A stretch of DNA of 32,581 nucleotides, from positions 76,221 through 108,801 of the forward strand of contig JAUYOW010000049.1 of assembly GCA_030697825.1 (NCBI GenBank). Direction: 5' to 3'. Under the pieces are notes generated by a model that was not told the DNA's origin, made no database searches, and saw only the letters and a list, made by a program, of their open reading frames with translations. Position numbers and translations under genes: made by a program. This document shows positions 26,043-32,440 of the stretch, piece by piece (the first letter of the stretch is position 1; each line of letters starts with the position of its first letter). The stretch is from Gemmatimonadales bacterium (GTDB taxonomy: Bacteria > Gemmatimonadota > Gemmatimonadetes > Gemmatimonadales > JACORV01).

Positions 26043-26911
26043 AAGGTCCTCTGCCCTCCGGCCAGGATCTCGTTCAGCGCGTCGGTGAAATGCGGCGTGG
26101 ACTTGGCGACCTCCGCGCCGACCTGCATCGCGTACTCCTCGTAGCTCTTCTTGATCTCCTCGGCGAAGATGTCCTTCAGGGTCCCGTCCTTCAGGCCCTG
26201 AGCGCGCTTCGCGGGATGATAGGAGATCATGTCCGAGATCAGCGCGCGTGCCAGACGCCGAGCCTTGACCTGCGGATCCTGCACCAGGAACGGGTTGATG
26301 ACCCTGCTGGGGCCGCCCGGCATGGTGGAGAGCGGCGGCACCGGGGCTGCGGGCGCGGACGCGGGCACCGCGGGCGCAGACGGCGGTCCCACCGGGCGCG
26401 GCGCAGGAGGAGCGGGTGCCGGTGCCGGAGGCGCAGCCGGCGCCGCTATCGGAGGCGGCGCTACCGCCGCGCGCGGGACGCTCACGGCCGGCAGGTCGCG
26501 AATCGTCGGCGGCTGGGCCGGCGCCACCGCGACCAGAGGGGCCATGACCGGTCGCGGTGCGACCGGCGGGGCCATGACCGGTCGCGGTGCGGCCGGCGGG
26601 GCCATGAACGGAGGCGCCGGTGCGACCAGTGGCGACTGGGGACTCGAAGGCCGGAGCGGCGGCGCGGCCACCGGAGCCATCGAGGGCGGAGGCGGCGCGG
26701 GCGGAGCGGCCACTACGGGAGGCGGAGCCGGCGATACCGGCAGGGCGGCCGAAGCGGCTGGGGCCGCGGCCATGGCGACCGCCGAAGCCCCGTTCGCGTT
26801 CACCGGAAAGACCGTTCGGCACACCGAACAGCGGGCGCGCACCCCGCCCGCCGGCACCTTGGCCGGATCGACGCGGAAGACGGTCTGACACGCAGGACAG
26901 GTCGCGTTCAT
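26039..26911 (-). CDS. Zinc-ribbon (MJ0042-type) protein with long Pro/Ala linker and conserved helical C-terminus
   Basis: The 290-residue protein has a zinc ribbon at residues 5-31 (CPAC and CSVC; MNATCPACQTVFRVDPAKVP is typical of MJ0042/zinc_ribbon_5 domains). About 170 residues of proline- and alanine-rich, repetitive linker follow. It ends in a structured-looking C-terminus (VQDPQVKARRLARALISDMI, then LKDIFAEEIKKSYEEYAMQV). There is no transmembrane segment. Similar proteins occur in delta-proteobacteria and Gemmatimonadota-type genomes next to signalling genes, but the function is unknown. It follows the GGDEF-like gene by 3 nt. The linker is low complexity, so only the two ends are informative. 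Confidence 0.88.
   Translation of the reverse strand: MNATCPACQTVFRVDPAKVPAGGVRARCSVCRTVFPVNANGASAVAMAAAPAASAALPVSPAPPPVVAAPPAPPPPSMAPVAAPPLRPSSPQSPLVAPAPPFMAPPAAPRPVMAPPVAPRPVMAPLVAVAPAQPPTIRDLPAVSVPRAAVAPPPIAAPAAPPAPAPAPPAPRPVGPPSAPAVPASAPAAPVPPLSTMPGGPSRVINPFLVQDPQVKARRLARALISDMISYHPAKRAQGLKDGTLKDIFAEEIKKSYEEYAMQVGAEVAKSTPHFTDALNEILAGGQRTF
26538..26611. repeat. 30-bp in-frame tandem repeat in the Pro/Ala linker
   Basis: Two nearly identical 30-bp copies (26538-26567 and 26568-26597, one base difference seen) and the start of a third encode the minus-strand peptide pattern APRPVMAPPV. The period is a multiple of three, so copy number change would keep the reading frame and only change linker length. 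Confidence 0.85.
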
Positions 26912-26914
26912 CGA

Positions 26915-27874
26915 TCAGCTTTCCTTGCCAAGCTCGGGGTCCTGGCGCCGATCGACGACAAACACCGAACCCGGAAGCGTCTTAGCATAACTCTTCATTT
27001 CGGTCGCCAGCCCGCTCACCTGCGCCGGGTGCGTGAAACGCCGGCGCTCGTTCGTGACGATCCCGATGGACAGCGTCATATACGGGACCTTGTGCAGCTG
27101 GCCGCGACGGTCCTTCCCGAAGAAGTACCCCGCCCGTCGGTCCTGCTCCGAGTACTGCAGCGGGATCAGCAGGTCGAACACCGTGATTATCTCGCTGCAG
27201 CATGGGTCGGTCATCTCGAGGGACAATATGACGATGAAGTCGTCGCCGCCGATGTGTCCCACGAATCCCTCCTGCCCGCACAGCCCCTTCACGACGTCGT
27301 GAAGGATGCGCGACAGCAGCAGGATGACGCGGTCCCCGTCGTTGTACGAGTACCGATCGTTGTACTCCTTGAAGTGGTCCAGGTCCGCGTAGCACACCGC
27401 GAACTCCCGGCCGCTGTCCATGCGCCGCTTGATGTCGCGCTCGATCTCGTTGGTGCCGGGGAGGCGCGTGGACGGATGCACGCTCACGTTGCGCTCGGTG
27501 CGCGTGAGCAGGACGTCCAGCCGCGCGCGCTGTTCCTCCGGATCGAAGAGCGGCGTGAGGACTTCGTCCGCGCCCGCGCGGAAGGCCTCGTGCACCCGCG
27601 GCTCCACGTGCGCGTCCTCCAGGAACGCGACGGGGACGATCGCCGTGTAGGCGTCGGCCTTGAGGCGGCGACAGAGCCCGAGGCCCGGCGCCACGTCCCC
27701 GTTCCCGTCCACCAGCACCATGGCAGGGAGCGCGCGTAGCGTCATGGCCTCGATCTGGGCCGCGTCGCCGACCGCCAGCGAGGGGAATCCCTTCCCCGTT
27801 AGCCAGCCCGCCACCAGTGGCGGCATCGGGCGACCGGCGGACGAAAAGAAGATTACCGTGGGCCTGGTTCGCAC
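26915..27874 (-). CDS. Receiver-like plus degenerate GGDEF-domain protein
   Basis: The 319-residue protein has an N-terminal receiver-like fold with an Asp at the phosphoacceptor position (D56 in MVLVDGNG). It lacks the usual acidic pair after strand 1 (FFSSAG instead), so phosphorylation is doubtful. A GGDEF-type domain follows: CYADLDHFKEYNDRYSYNDG at residues 161-180 and the signature GHIGGDDF with GGDDF at 209-213. No RxxD inhibitory site precedes it. Active cyclases usually have GGDEF or GGEEF, so this may bind rather than make c-di-GMP. The GTG start is backed by GAGAGGAG a few bases upstream. Confidence 0.88.
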   Translation of the reverse strand: MRTRPTVIFFSSAGRPMPPLVAGWLTGKGFPSLAVGDAAQIEAMTLRALPAMVLVDGNGDVAPGLGLCRRLKADAYTAIVPVAFLEDAHVEPRVHEAFRAGADEVLTPLFDPEEQRARLDVLLTRTERNVSVHPSTRLPGTNEIERDIKRRMDSGREFAVCYADLDHFKEYNDRYSYNDGDRVILLLSRILHDVVKGLCGQEGFVGHIGGDDFIVILSLEMTDPCCSEIITVFDLLIPLQYSEQDRRAGYFFGKDRRGQLHKVPYMTLSIGIVTNERRRFTHPAQVSGLATEMKSYAKTLPGSVFVVDRRQDPELGKES

Positions 27875-27883
27875 CGAACTCCT

Positions 27884-27898
27884 CTCGCAAAGTGCGAG
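27884..27898. other. Small perfect inverted repeat next to the ribosome site of the GGDEF-like gene
   Basis: CTCGCA-AAG-TGCGAG (plus strand) is a 6-bp stem with a 3-nt loop. It abuts and partly covers the GAGAGGAG ribosome-binding site (27879-27886) for the GTG at 27874. It could be an operator half-site pair or a weak RNA hairpin affecting translation. That role is inference. Confidence 0.5.
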
Positions 27899-27935
27899 AA
27901 GATAGCAACTTAGCCCGCTTCGCAGGAGGTGTCAA
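27899..27935 (-). promoter_or_regulatory. Candidate promoter of the GGDEF-like gene
   Basis: On the minus strand a perfect TTGACA (27935-27930) is followed after 17 nt by TAAGTT (27912-27907), and slightly further by TATCTT (27904-27899). The first pair has ideal spacing but a poor -10. TATCTT matches the -10 consensus better but is 25 nt from TTGACA. The TTGACA overlaps the 3' end of the antiporter gene. This is one of the few junctions with a real gap (57 nt), fitting a transcription start. Confidence 0.4.
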
Positions 27936-28996
27936 ATGAAAAAGGCGACCACCGCGAGCACGCCGTACAGCCCCAGGAGCTGCACCCCCTCGAACCAATT
28001 CGACTTCCCGTCGAGCGCGACGAACGCAACGGCGATGCTGGTCAGGCCGAGCGCTGCCACCTCGAAACTGGTGAAGGCGAAGTCCATCCGGCGGCCCATC
28101 AGGTGACCGGCGCCCACCAGGAGCGGCGCTACGAACAGCGCCACCTGCGTGGATGAACCGGTCGCGATCTGGAACGCCAGCTCCATCTGGCCCTTCCGAG
28201 CGACGACCACCGCCGTAGCGTGCTCGGCGGCGTTGCCGATGATCGGGATGACGACGAGACCCAGGAACACCTCGGAGAGACCGATCGAGTGGCTCGCCTG
28301 CTCCGTGACACCGACCAGGATCTCGCTGAGCCAGGCCACGAAAGCGGTCGCCGCCGCCAGGATGACGACGGCCTGGCCCGGTCCCCAATGGTGCTCGCCT
28401 CCGCCCGCGTCGGGCGTGAGGAGCGTTCGGTGCGTGCGCAGCGTGAAGAGCAGGCTCAGCAGGTACGTCGCGACGAGGAAGATCGCCACCCCGTCCGAGA
28501 TGTGGAGGATCACGTCGGGCTCCGGCGCGGGGTGCGCGATCGCGTAGAGCGCCGGAGCCGCGAACGCCGCTACCGCGAGCACCATCATCCCGAGCGAGGC
28601 CGCCGCCGCGGTCGCGCTGAATCGGATCTCCGGCACCCGCCACGAAGCCGCCACGATCGACAGGCCGAGGATGACGAGCAGGTTGCCGAGGATCGAGCCG
28701 ATCAGGGAGGCCTTGACGAGCGCGATGAGTCCGGCGCGGAGCGCGAAGACAGTGATGATGAGCTCCGCCGCGTTGCCGAACGTCGCGTTGAGGAGGCCGC
28801 CGACCGCCGGCCCGGTACGATGCGCCAGCGCCTCCGTCGCCTCACCCATCAGCCCCGCCAGGGGCACGATGCCCAGAGCGCAAGCCGCGAATACCAGCGC
28901 GGGCGGCGCCCCGCCGAAGGAGAGCGCGACGGCCGCCGGTACGGCGGCGAGCAGCACCCACGTCACCGGACCCAGTCCTAGAATCCGGCGTGCCAT
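27932..28996 (-). CDS. Calcium/proton antiporter, Cax family (CaCA superfamily)
   Basis: The 354-residue protein has about eleven hydrophobic segments and two copies of the exchanger alpha-repeat. The first contains GGLLNATFGNAAELIITVFA and the second LGLVVIPIIGNAAEHATAVV. The paired GNAAE motifs carry the ion-binding glutamates and identify the Ca2+/cation:H+ exchangers of the Cax type. The protein would use the proton gradient to expel calcium from the cytoplasm. The ATG at 28996 overlaps the upstream gene end by 19 nt. Length is normal for bacterial Cax. Confidence 0.94.
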   Translation of the reverse strand: MARRILGLGPVTWVLLAAVPAAVALSFGGAPPALVFAACALGIVPLAGLMGEATEALAHRTGPAVGGLLNATFGNAAELIITVFALRAGLIALVKASLIGSILGNLLVILGLSIVAASWRVPEIRFSATAAAASLGMMVLAVAAFAAPALYAIAHPAPEPDVILHISDGVAIFLVATYLLSLLFTLRTHRTLLTPDAGGGEHHWGPGQAVVILAAATAFVAWLSEILVGVTEQASHSIGLSEVFLGLVVIPIIGNAAEHATAVVVARKGQMELAFQIATGSSTQVALFVAPLLVGAGHLMGRRMDFAFTSFEVAALGLTSIAVAFVALDGKSNWFEGVQLLGLYGVLAVVAFFI

Positions 28997-29874
28997 GACA
29001 GCGTCACCCTCCCAACGTTCGAGTCGATACCTAGGCGCGGCACGGCGCCCGGCGCGCCGCCTCGACGCAGCCGCTGCGTGATGAGCGCGTCCACCGCGCT
29101 CCCGATGTGGTTGAGCACCACCACCCCCAGGTAGTTGGTCGCCGAGCGAAACGCTTCGTCGCTCGCGACGATCTGCGCGCCGAAAACGTCCTGCTCTAGC
29201 CTCGCGTCCCTCCAGCTCCAGCGGAACGCGCCCGACACCGCCCGGCTCGCATAGAACGCTATCGCCGCGCTATAGGCTGGCGAGGCCGGGTCCGGCAGCG
29301 AATCCGGGTCCTCGAGAAAGGTGCGGCGCGCCAGGAGCCAGACCGAGCCGTTGAATGTCGTCGTGTCCGGCTCGGGAACGAACCCAGCTCCGGGGTCCGA
29401 ATCGTAGTCGCCGCTCGCCACGAAGTGACCCATCGACTCGTAGTACTCGAACGGCCCGTCCTGGCGGACGCTCGAGAACGGCCGCCGGGCGACGGCGTAC
29501 GCTAGCTCCTGGAAGGCCGAGCGCTCGCGCCGGCCCTGCTGGGCGAGAGACAGGGCGCGCGCGACCAGCCAGACCTCCGTGGCCAGGTACGCCAGACCGC
29601 GTTCCTGCCCACCGAGCAGTTGTCCCGAGCCCGGCAACACCAATGACGCCAGGGGCCGAATCCACGGGCGCCGGTACAGCGGGAGCGCGGCGTCGTCCGG
29701 GCCCAGGAGCGCGCCAGCCACCGAGTCTCCGGATAGCGCCGGCCGCGGCTCTACCGCCGGCGGCGCGATCTGCTGCGAAAGCGCGGGACCGGCGACGAGC
29801 AGCAGACCGAGCGCCTGCGACGCGCGGTTGCGACACCGCGCCCACCGTCCGTCCGTCCGTCCGTCTTCCGTCAC
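28978..29874 (-). CDS. Unrecognised secreted or membrane-associated protein
   Basis: I do not recognise a family with confidence. From the GTG at 29874 the protein has 298 residues. It has a signal-like segment (ALGLLLVAGPALS) and a hydrophobic stretch LASLVLPGSGQLLGGQERGL that resembles the LPGxGQ motif of DUF5683-like membrane proteins. A soluble middle (FEYYESMGHFVASGDYDSDP) and a late hydrophobic segment (NYLGVVVLNHIGSAVDALI) follow. The start is 1 nt after the PorV-like stop, so the two are probably co-expressed and may both be envelope proteins. Codons 4-10 lie in a tetranucleotide repeat. Confidence 0.8.
   Translation of the reverse strand: MTEDGRTDGRWARCRNRASQALGLLLVAGPALSQQIAPPAVEPRPALSGDSVAGALLGPDDAALPLYRRPWIRPLASLVLPGSGQLLGGQERGLAYLATEVWLVARALSLAQQGRRERSAFQELAYAVARRPFSSVRQDGPFEYYESMGHFVASGDYDSDPGAGFVPEPDTTTFNGSVWLLARRTFLEDPDSLPDPASPAYSAAIAFYASRAVSGAFRWSWRDARLEQDVFGAQIVASDEAFRSATNYLGVVVLNHIGSAVDALITQRLRRGGAPGAVPRLGIDSNVGRVTLSWHAGF
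29845..29864. repeat. Tetranucleotide tandem repeat (CCGT)x5 just after a start codon
   Basis: Five perfect copies of CCGT (ACGG on the coding strand) lie 10-29 nt inside the unrecognised gene that starts at 29874. Gain or loss of one unit would shift the frame of that gene. Five copies is short for a known phase-variable tract, so this is only a candidate. Confidence 0.85.
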
Positions 29875-29875
29875 G

Positions 29876-30853
29876 CTAGAACATCGCCCGCAACGAAAGG
29901 TGTATCGGCTCCTTCTCGCCGAGATCGTCGTTGGCGAAGAAGACCTTCGCGATGTCGAACGCCACGCTGCCGAAAGTGACACCGATCCCGATGCTCGGGC
30001 CCCTGGCCTCGGAGTCGAGGAAAGCGTACCCGCCCCGGATGCGCACCACGTCACGCACGCCCCATTCGACGCCGACCAACGTCACTGGAGAGAGGGTGCC
30101 CTGCCCCACCGTGCCCTGCAGGTCGGCGAGGACGCGGACATCGAGCCCCTCGACGCCGGTAGGCGGCCGTCGCAATCCGTAGCTCACCCCCACCTGGAGG
30201 CGGGCGGGGAGCGGGTCGGCCTGCGCCTGGTTGTTCACCTGGAGCTTGAAGCCCACGTTGCGCACCGCCGCGCCGATCACCAGGGGGAAGGCGGGAAAGA
30301 CGTAGCGCAGGCCCACGTCCACGGCGTGCGTCGTCCCGGTGGCGGTGGGCACGTTCGCGCAGTCTCCCGAGCAGTCCACCCTGAACTGGATCAGCTTGTA
30401 TGCGATGCCGGCGGCGAGTCCGCCGACGACGTCGGTGGCGTAGCCGGCGAGCAGCTCAACGTTGCGGGAGGTCACCGTGCCGACCGGGTCGCTCCCACCG
30501 GGGAGCGTGACCTGGTCGTCGCCGTAGTCGACGACGTATGCGGCGAGTGCGAAGGTCCCGAAGCTGGACGAGGGAACGGCGATGACGATTGCGTCGGTGG
30601 CGCCGAAGAACTGGGTGGTGTGGTGGATCGCGAACTCGGAGCGGGCTAGGGCGGCGAGGCCGGCCGGGTTCCAGAACAGCGCCTCGCTGGTGCCGCCGTC
30701 GGCCGCGGTGGCCTGACCCAGGGCGGTGGCCCGCGCTCCCACGGGCAGGAGCAAGAACGCGCCGCCCGCCGCCGTAGGCGCCCTCTGCGCGGCGGCTGGG
30801 ACGGCGGTGAGGAGCAGCGCGGTGAGGCTGAGCCTACAGCGGCTTGGCCTCAT
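29876..30853 (-). CDS. PorV/PorQ-family outer-membrane beta-barrel protein
   Basis: The 325-residue protein has a signal peptide ([16 protein letters not shown]) and a start typical of PorV/Por[21 protein letters not shown], then [12 protein letters not shown]. Repeated amphipathic beta-strands follow, ending in HLSLRAMF with the terminal Phe of barrel proteins. PorV takes part in type IX secretion in Bacteroidetes, but related barrels without T9SS are widespread. No other T9SS genes are in this window, so the function is open. The ATG at 30853 overlaps the upstream zinc protein by 20 nt. A longer start upstream would destroy the signal peptide. Confidence 0.9.
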   Translation of the reverse strand: MRPSRCRLSLTALLLTAVPAAAQRAPTAAGGAFLLLPVGARATALGQATAADGGTSEALFWNPAGLAALARSEFAIHHTTQFFGATDAIVIAVPSSSFGTFALAAYVVDYGDDQVTLPGGSDPVGTVTSRNVELLAGYATDVVGGLAAGIAYKLIQFRVDCSGDCANVPTATGTTHAVDVGLRYVFPAFPLVIGAAVRNVGFKLQVNNQAQADPLPARLQVGVSYGLRRPPTGVEGLDVRVLADLQGTVGQGTLSPVTLVGVEWGVRDVVRIRGGYAFLDSEARGPSIGIGVTFGSVAFDIAKVFFANDDLGEKEPIHLSLRAMF

Positions 30854-31004
30854 CGATGAGCATGATAGGAATGCCGTCGTCCACCGCGTAGCGGAGGCGG
30901 CAGGCATTGCAGACCAGCTCTTCCTGGGGCGACGTGCGGTACTCGAGATCGCCCTTGCACTTGGGACAGACGAGGATCTCGAGCAGGTCCTTCGGCAAGG
31001 TCAT
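30834..31004 (-). CDS. Trm112/YcaR-family small zinc-ribbon protein
   Basis: The 56-residue protein starts [20 protein letters not shown], keeps a second CxxC (VCNAC) and ends with [11 protein letters not shown], the usual pattern of the UPF0434/Trm112 family (E. coli YcaR). All four zinc-ligand cysteines are present, whereas YcaR itself lacks some. Eukaryotic and archaeal Trm112 activates methyltransferases; the bacterial role is not settled. The ATG at 31004 overlaps the era stop as ATGA. An upstream in-frame start exists but lies inside era. Confidence 0.92.
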   Translation of the reverse strand: MTLPKDLLEILVCPKCKGDLEYRTSPQEELVCNACRLRYAVDDGIPIMLIDEAKPL

Positions 31005-31873
31005 GGATGAGACTCCGACGGAAGTGGGAGACCAAGGCGCGCCAGCGTCGACGGGTTCTTGCGCCACTTAGGCCAGACCGTGACCCAGAGGTCCAGATGG
31101 ACCTTCCGGTCGATGAACGCCGCGATCCGGATCCGCGCCGCGGTGCCGATGGCCTTGATGGTGCGACCGCCCTTGCCGAGGACGATCGGCTTCTGGCTTT
31201 CGCGCTCGACGGCCAGGGTGGCCCGAATATACACCGGCGTTTCCGCTTCGCGGAACTCTTCTATCTCGACCGCCAGGGCGTAGGGCAGCTCCTGCTCCAG
31301 CTCGGCGAAGGCGGCCTCGCGGATGAACTCGGCGGCGAAGAAGCGCAGCGGCTGGGTGCCGACGTCCTCGGAGTCATACAGGAACGGGCCCTCAGGAAGC
31401 CGCGCCCGGACTGTGGCGAGGAGTGCTTCGATCCCGTCGCGGGCCGGAGCGGATGTGACGAGCGCATCGGGCGGGACGGCGGGACGGCGGGACGGCGGAA
31501 CGAGGTCGGCCTTGGTGTACACTGTAATCACCTTCGAACCATCGACCCTCGACCCTCTGACCAATTGGTCGAAGGCCGGTGCGGGGAACTCGGTGAGCGG
31601 GTGCAGGTGCAGCACGAGGTCCGCGTCGGCGATCGCGTCGAGCGCGGCGCGGAGCATGCCCTTCTGGAGTGGGTAGGCCGGATCGAGGAGGCCGGCGGGA
31701 TCTACGAAGATGATCTGGGTTGTCTGGTCGCAGAGGATGCCGCGGACCGGCTCGCGCGTGGTCTGCGGCTTGGGGGAGATGATGGCCAGCGGTTCGCCGA
31801 CCAGGGCGTTGAGCAGGGTGGACTTTCCGACGTTGGGGGCGCCGGCGAGGGCGACGAAGCCGCAGCGGGTCAT
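31001..31873 (-). CDS. era: GTPase Era, 16S rRNA-binding ribosome maturation factor
   Basis: Era binds the 3' end of 16S rRNA and helps 30S assembly. The 290-residue protein has G1 GAPNVGKS, a G2-like TTREPVRG, G3 DPAG (usual DTPG), G4 TKAD (usual NKxD) and a KH domain with [20 protein letters not shown]. The G3 and G4 changes are uncommon. The ATG at 31873 is chosen because the upstream extension to 31918 would be encoded by the tandem repeat and adds only MPPCLRAPVPAILPD. TATCTT lies 7 nt before this ATG, so a leaderless mRNA is possible. Residues after G4 come from an 8-bp repeat. Confidence 0.93.
   Translation of the reverse strand: MTRCGFVALAGAPNVGKSTLLNALVGEPLAIISPKPQTTREPVRGILCDQTTQIIFVDPAGLLDPAYPLQKGMLRAALDAIADADLVLHLHPLTEFPAPAFDQLVRGSRVDGSKVITVYTKADLVPPSRRPAVPPDALVTSAPARDGIEALLATVRARLPEGPFLYDSEDVGTQPLRFFAAEFIREAAFAELEQELPYALAVEIEEFREAETPVYIRATLAVERESQKPIVLGKGGRTIKAIGTAARIRIAAFIDRKVHLDLWVTVWPKWRKNPSTLARLGLPLPSESHP
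31470..31501. repeat. 8-bp tandem repeat inside era
   Basis: Three perfect copies of GGCGGGAC and a fourth with one change lie in the era coding region. They encode [13 protein letters not shown] just after the G4 motif TKAD, where other Era proteins have an unrelated helix. Three 8-bp copies add 24 nt, so the frame is kept. Confidence 0.85.
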
Positions 31874-31880
31874 GTCGGGC

Positions 31881-31886
31881 AAGATA
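31881..31886 (-). promoter_or_regulatory. TATCTT, possible -10 element before era
   Basis: TATCTT on the minus strand ends 7 nt before the era ATG. The same hexamer, in a longer shared context, precedes prfB (25494-25489) and the GGDEF-like gene (27904-27899). No -35 element is visible. It is a weak candidate on its own. Confidence 0.25.
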
Positions 31887-31893
31887 GCGGGGA

Positions 31894-31965
31894 CGGGGGC
31901 ACGGAGGCACGGGGGCACGGGAAACGCCTATTGCGTGCCTCTGTGCCTCCGTGCCTCTGTGCCCC
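31894..31965. repeat. Head-to-head arrays of the GGCACGG-type 8-bp repeat
   Basis: Plus-strand units GGCACGGA/GGCACGGG (31894-31920) face their inverted form, units like GTGCCTCT and GTGCCTCC (31935-31965), across a 14-nt loop. In plus-strand RNA the arms pair with G-U wobbles and are followed by TTTTT (31966-31970), which resembles an intrinsic terminator. In minus-strand RNA the same positions are A-C mismatches. Confidence 0.85.
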
Positions 31966-31973
31966 TTTTTCGT

Positions 31974-32330
31974 CTACAACTTTCGCACTCTCCGTTGAAG
32001 CCCAAACGTCATTCTGCTGGCACGCTGCCGAAGCGCATTCAGAGCTTCTGCTTGCTCGGCATTCAGATAGCCGAGATCCCCGGCGATGGCGAGGAGCGTG
32101 TCAACCTCGGCCAAGGAGCCGAGCGCGATGCTCAGGGCGTGGGCCAGCTCGCGTCGACCGTATCGGGCGTAACCCTCTGCGATATTCGCGGCACTCGATA
32201 CTGCGGCCCGTCGGAGCTGAGAGGTCAGTCCGAAACGCTCGTCCGAAGGAAAGTGTTGGGTTGCGCGATAAACCTCGCGCGTCAGTTCGCGACACTGCTG
32301 CCATGCCAGGAGCTTCCGGTGCTGGTCCAT
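31974..32330 (-). CDS. S23-family four-helix-bundle protein (23S rRNA intervening-sequence protein)
   Basis: The 118-residue protein matches the family TIGR02436/S23: KLLAWQQCRELTREVYRATQ, FGLTSQLRRAAVSSAANIAE and the following GYARYGRRELAHALSIALGS, then AEVDTLLAIAGDLGYLNAEQ. Family members form four-helix bundles and are often encoded in intervening sequences in 23S rRNA genes (for example in Leptospira and Coxiella), or alone in genomes. They resemble the Avd protein of diversity-generating retroelements. The function of S23 proteins is not known. The ATG at 32330 gives the standard N-terminus. The gene is flanked on both sides by tandem repeats and lies directly next to a 23S rRNA fragment in the same orientation. 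Confidence 0.94.
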   Translation of the reverse strand: MDQHRKLLAWQQCRELTREVYRATQHFPSDERFGLTSQLRRAAVSSAANIAEGYARYGRRELAHALSIALGSLAEVDTLLAIAGDLGYLNAEQAEALNALRQRASRMTFGLQRRVRKL

Positions 32331-32384
32331 GCGCCCAATGTGCTGCTTCCGGTGTGCTGCAGGTAACCCGTTTCAACGCACATT

Positions 32385-32440
32385 GTGCCCTTTCTGTGCC
32401 CCGTGCCTCCGTGCCCCCCGTGCCTCCGTGCCCCCGTGCC
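32385..32440. repeat. Second array of the 8-bp GTGCC/GGCAC repeat, at the 23S boundary
   Basis: About six units of GTGCCTCC or GTGCCCCC type (plus strand) run up to the base where 23S rRNA homology begins. Part of the array (32409-32436) is the inverted partner of 31894-31920. The unit GGCACGG also resembles the rRNA bases expected next in the intact 23S hairpin. Confidence 0.85.

Larger units (their letters stand above)
31894..32440 (-). mobile_element. Candidate S23-type intervening-sequence element
   Basis: A unit of about 547 bp holds an S23 four-helix-bundle gene between GC-rich 8-bp repeat arrays. The outer arrays at 31894-31920 and 32409-32436 are inverted copies of each other (27 and 28 nt, differing by one extra C), so a transcript could fold into a long terminal stem. 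This is the layout of 23S rRNA intervening sequences. One end abuts a 23S rRNA fragment; the other abuts era. No transposase or reverse transcriptase is present. That it is mobile is inference. Confidence 0.5.

Noticed and set aside
26043-26891. 460-residue version of the PlsY-like protein
   Set aside because: The extension is antisense-frame composition over the zinc-ribbon gene and has no domain; the TTGA overlap start at 26042 fits.
26982-28643. A 553-codon minus-strand open frame across the GGDEF-like and antiporter genes
   Set aside because: It is an alternative frame of two well-supported genes, with Arg/Gly-rich content and no motifs.
29876-30853. Evidence of a type IX secretion system
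   Set aside because: Only one PorV/PorQ-like barrel is present, with no other T9SS component, and such barrels occur without T9SS.
31874-31918. 15-residue N-terminal extension of Era
   Set aside because: It is encoded by the tandem repeat array and does not match Era, whose domain starts at the ATG at 31873.
31935-31970. Intrinsic terminator for a plus-strand gene
   Set aside because: The hairpin plus T tract fits in form, but no plus-strand gene lies upstream. It is described only as a structure.
31974-32330. Avd protein of a diversity-generating retroelement
   Set aside because: The protein is similar in fold to Avd, but there is no reverse transcriptase, template repeat or variable repeat in the window. 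S23 is the better call.
31894-32440. CRISPR array
   Set aside because: The repeats are contiguous 8-bp units with no spacers of regular length, and no cas genes are present.
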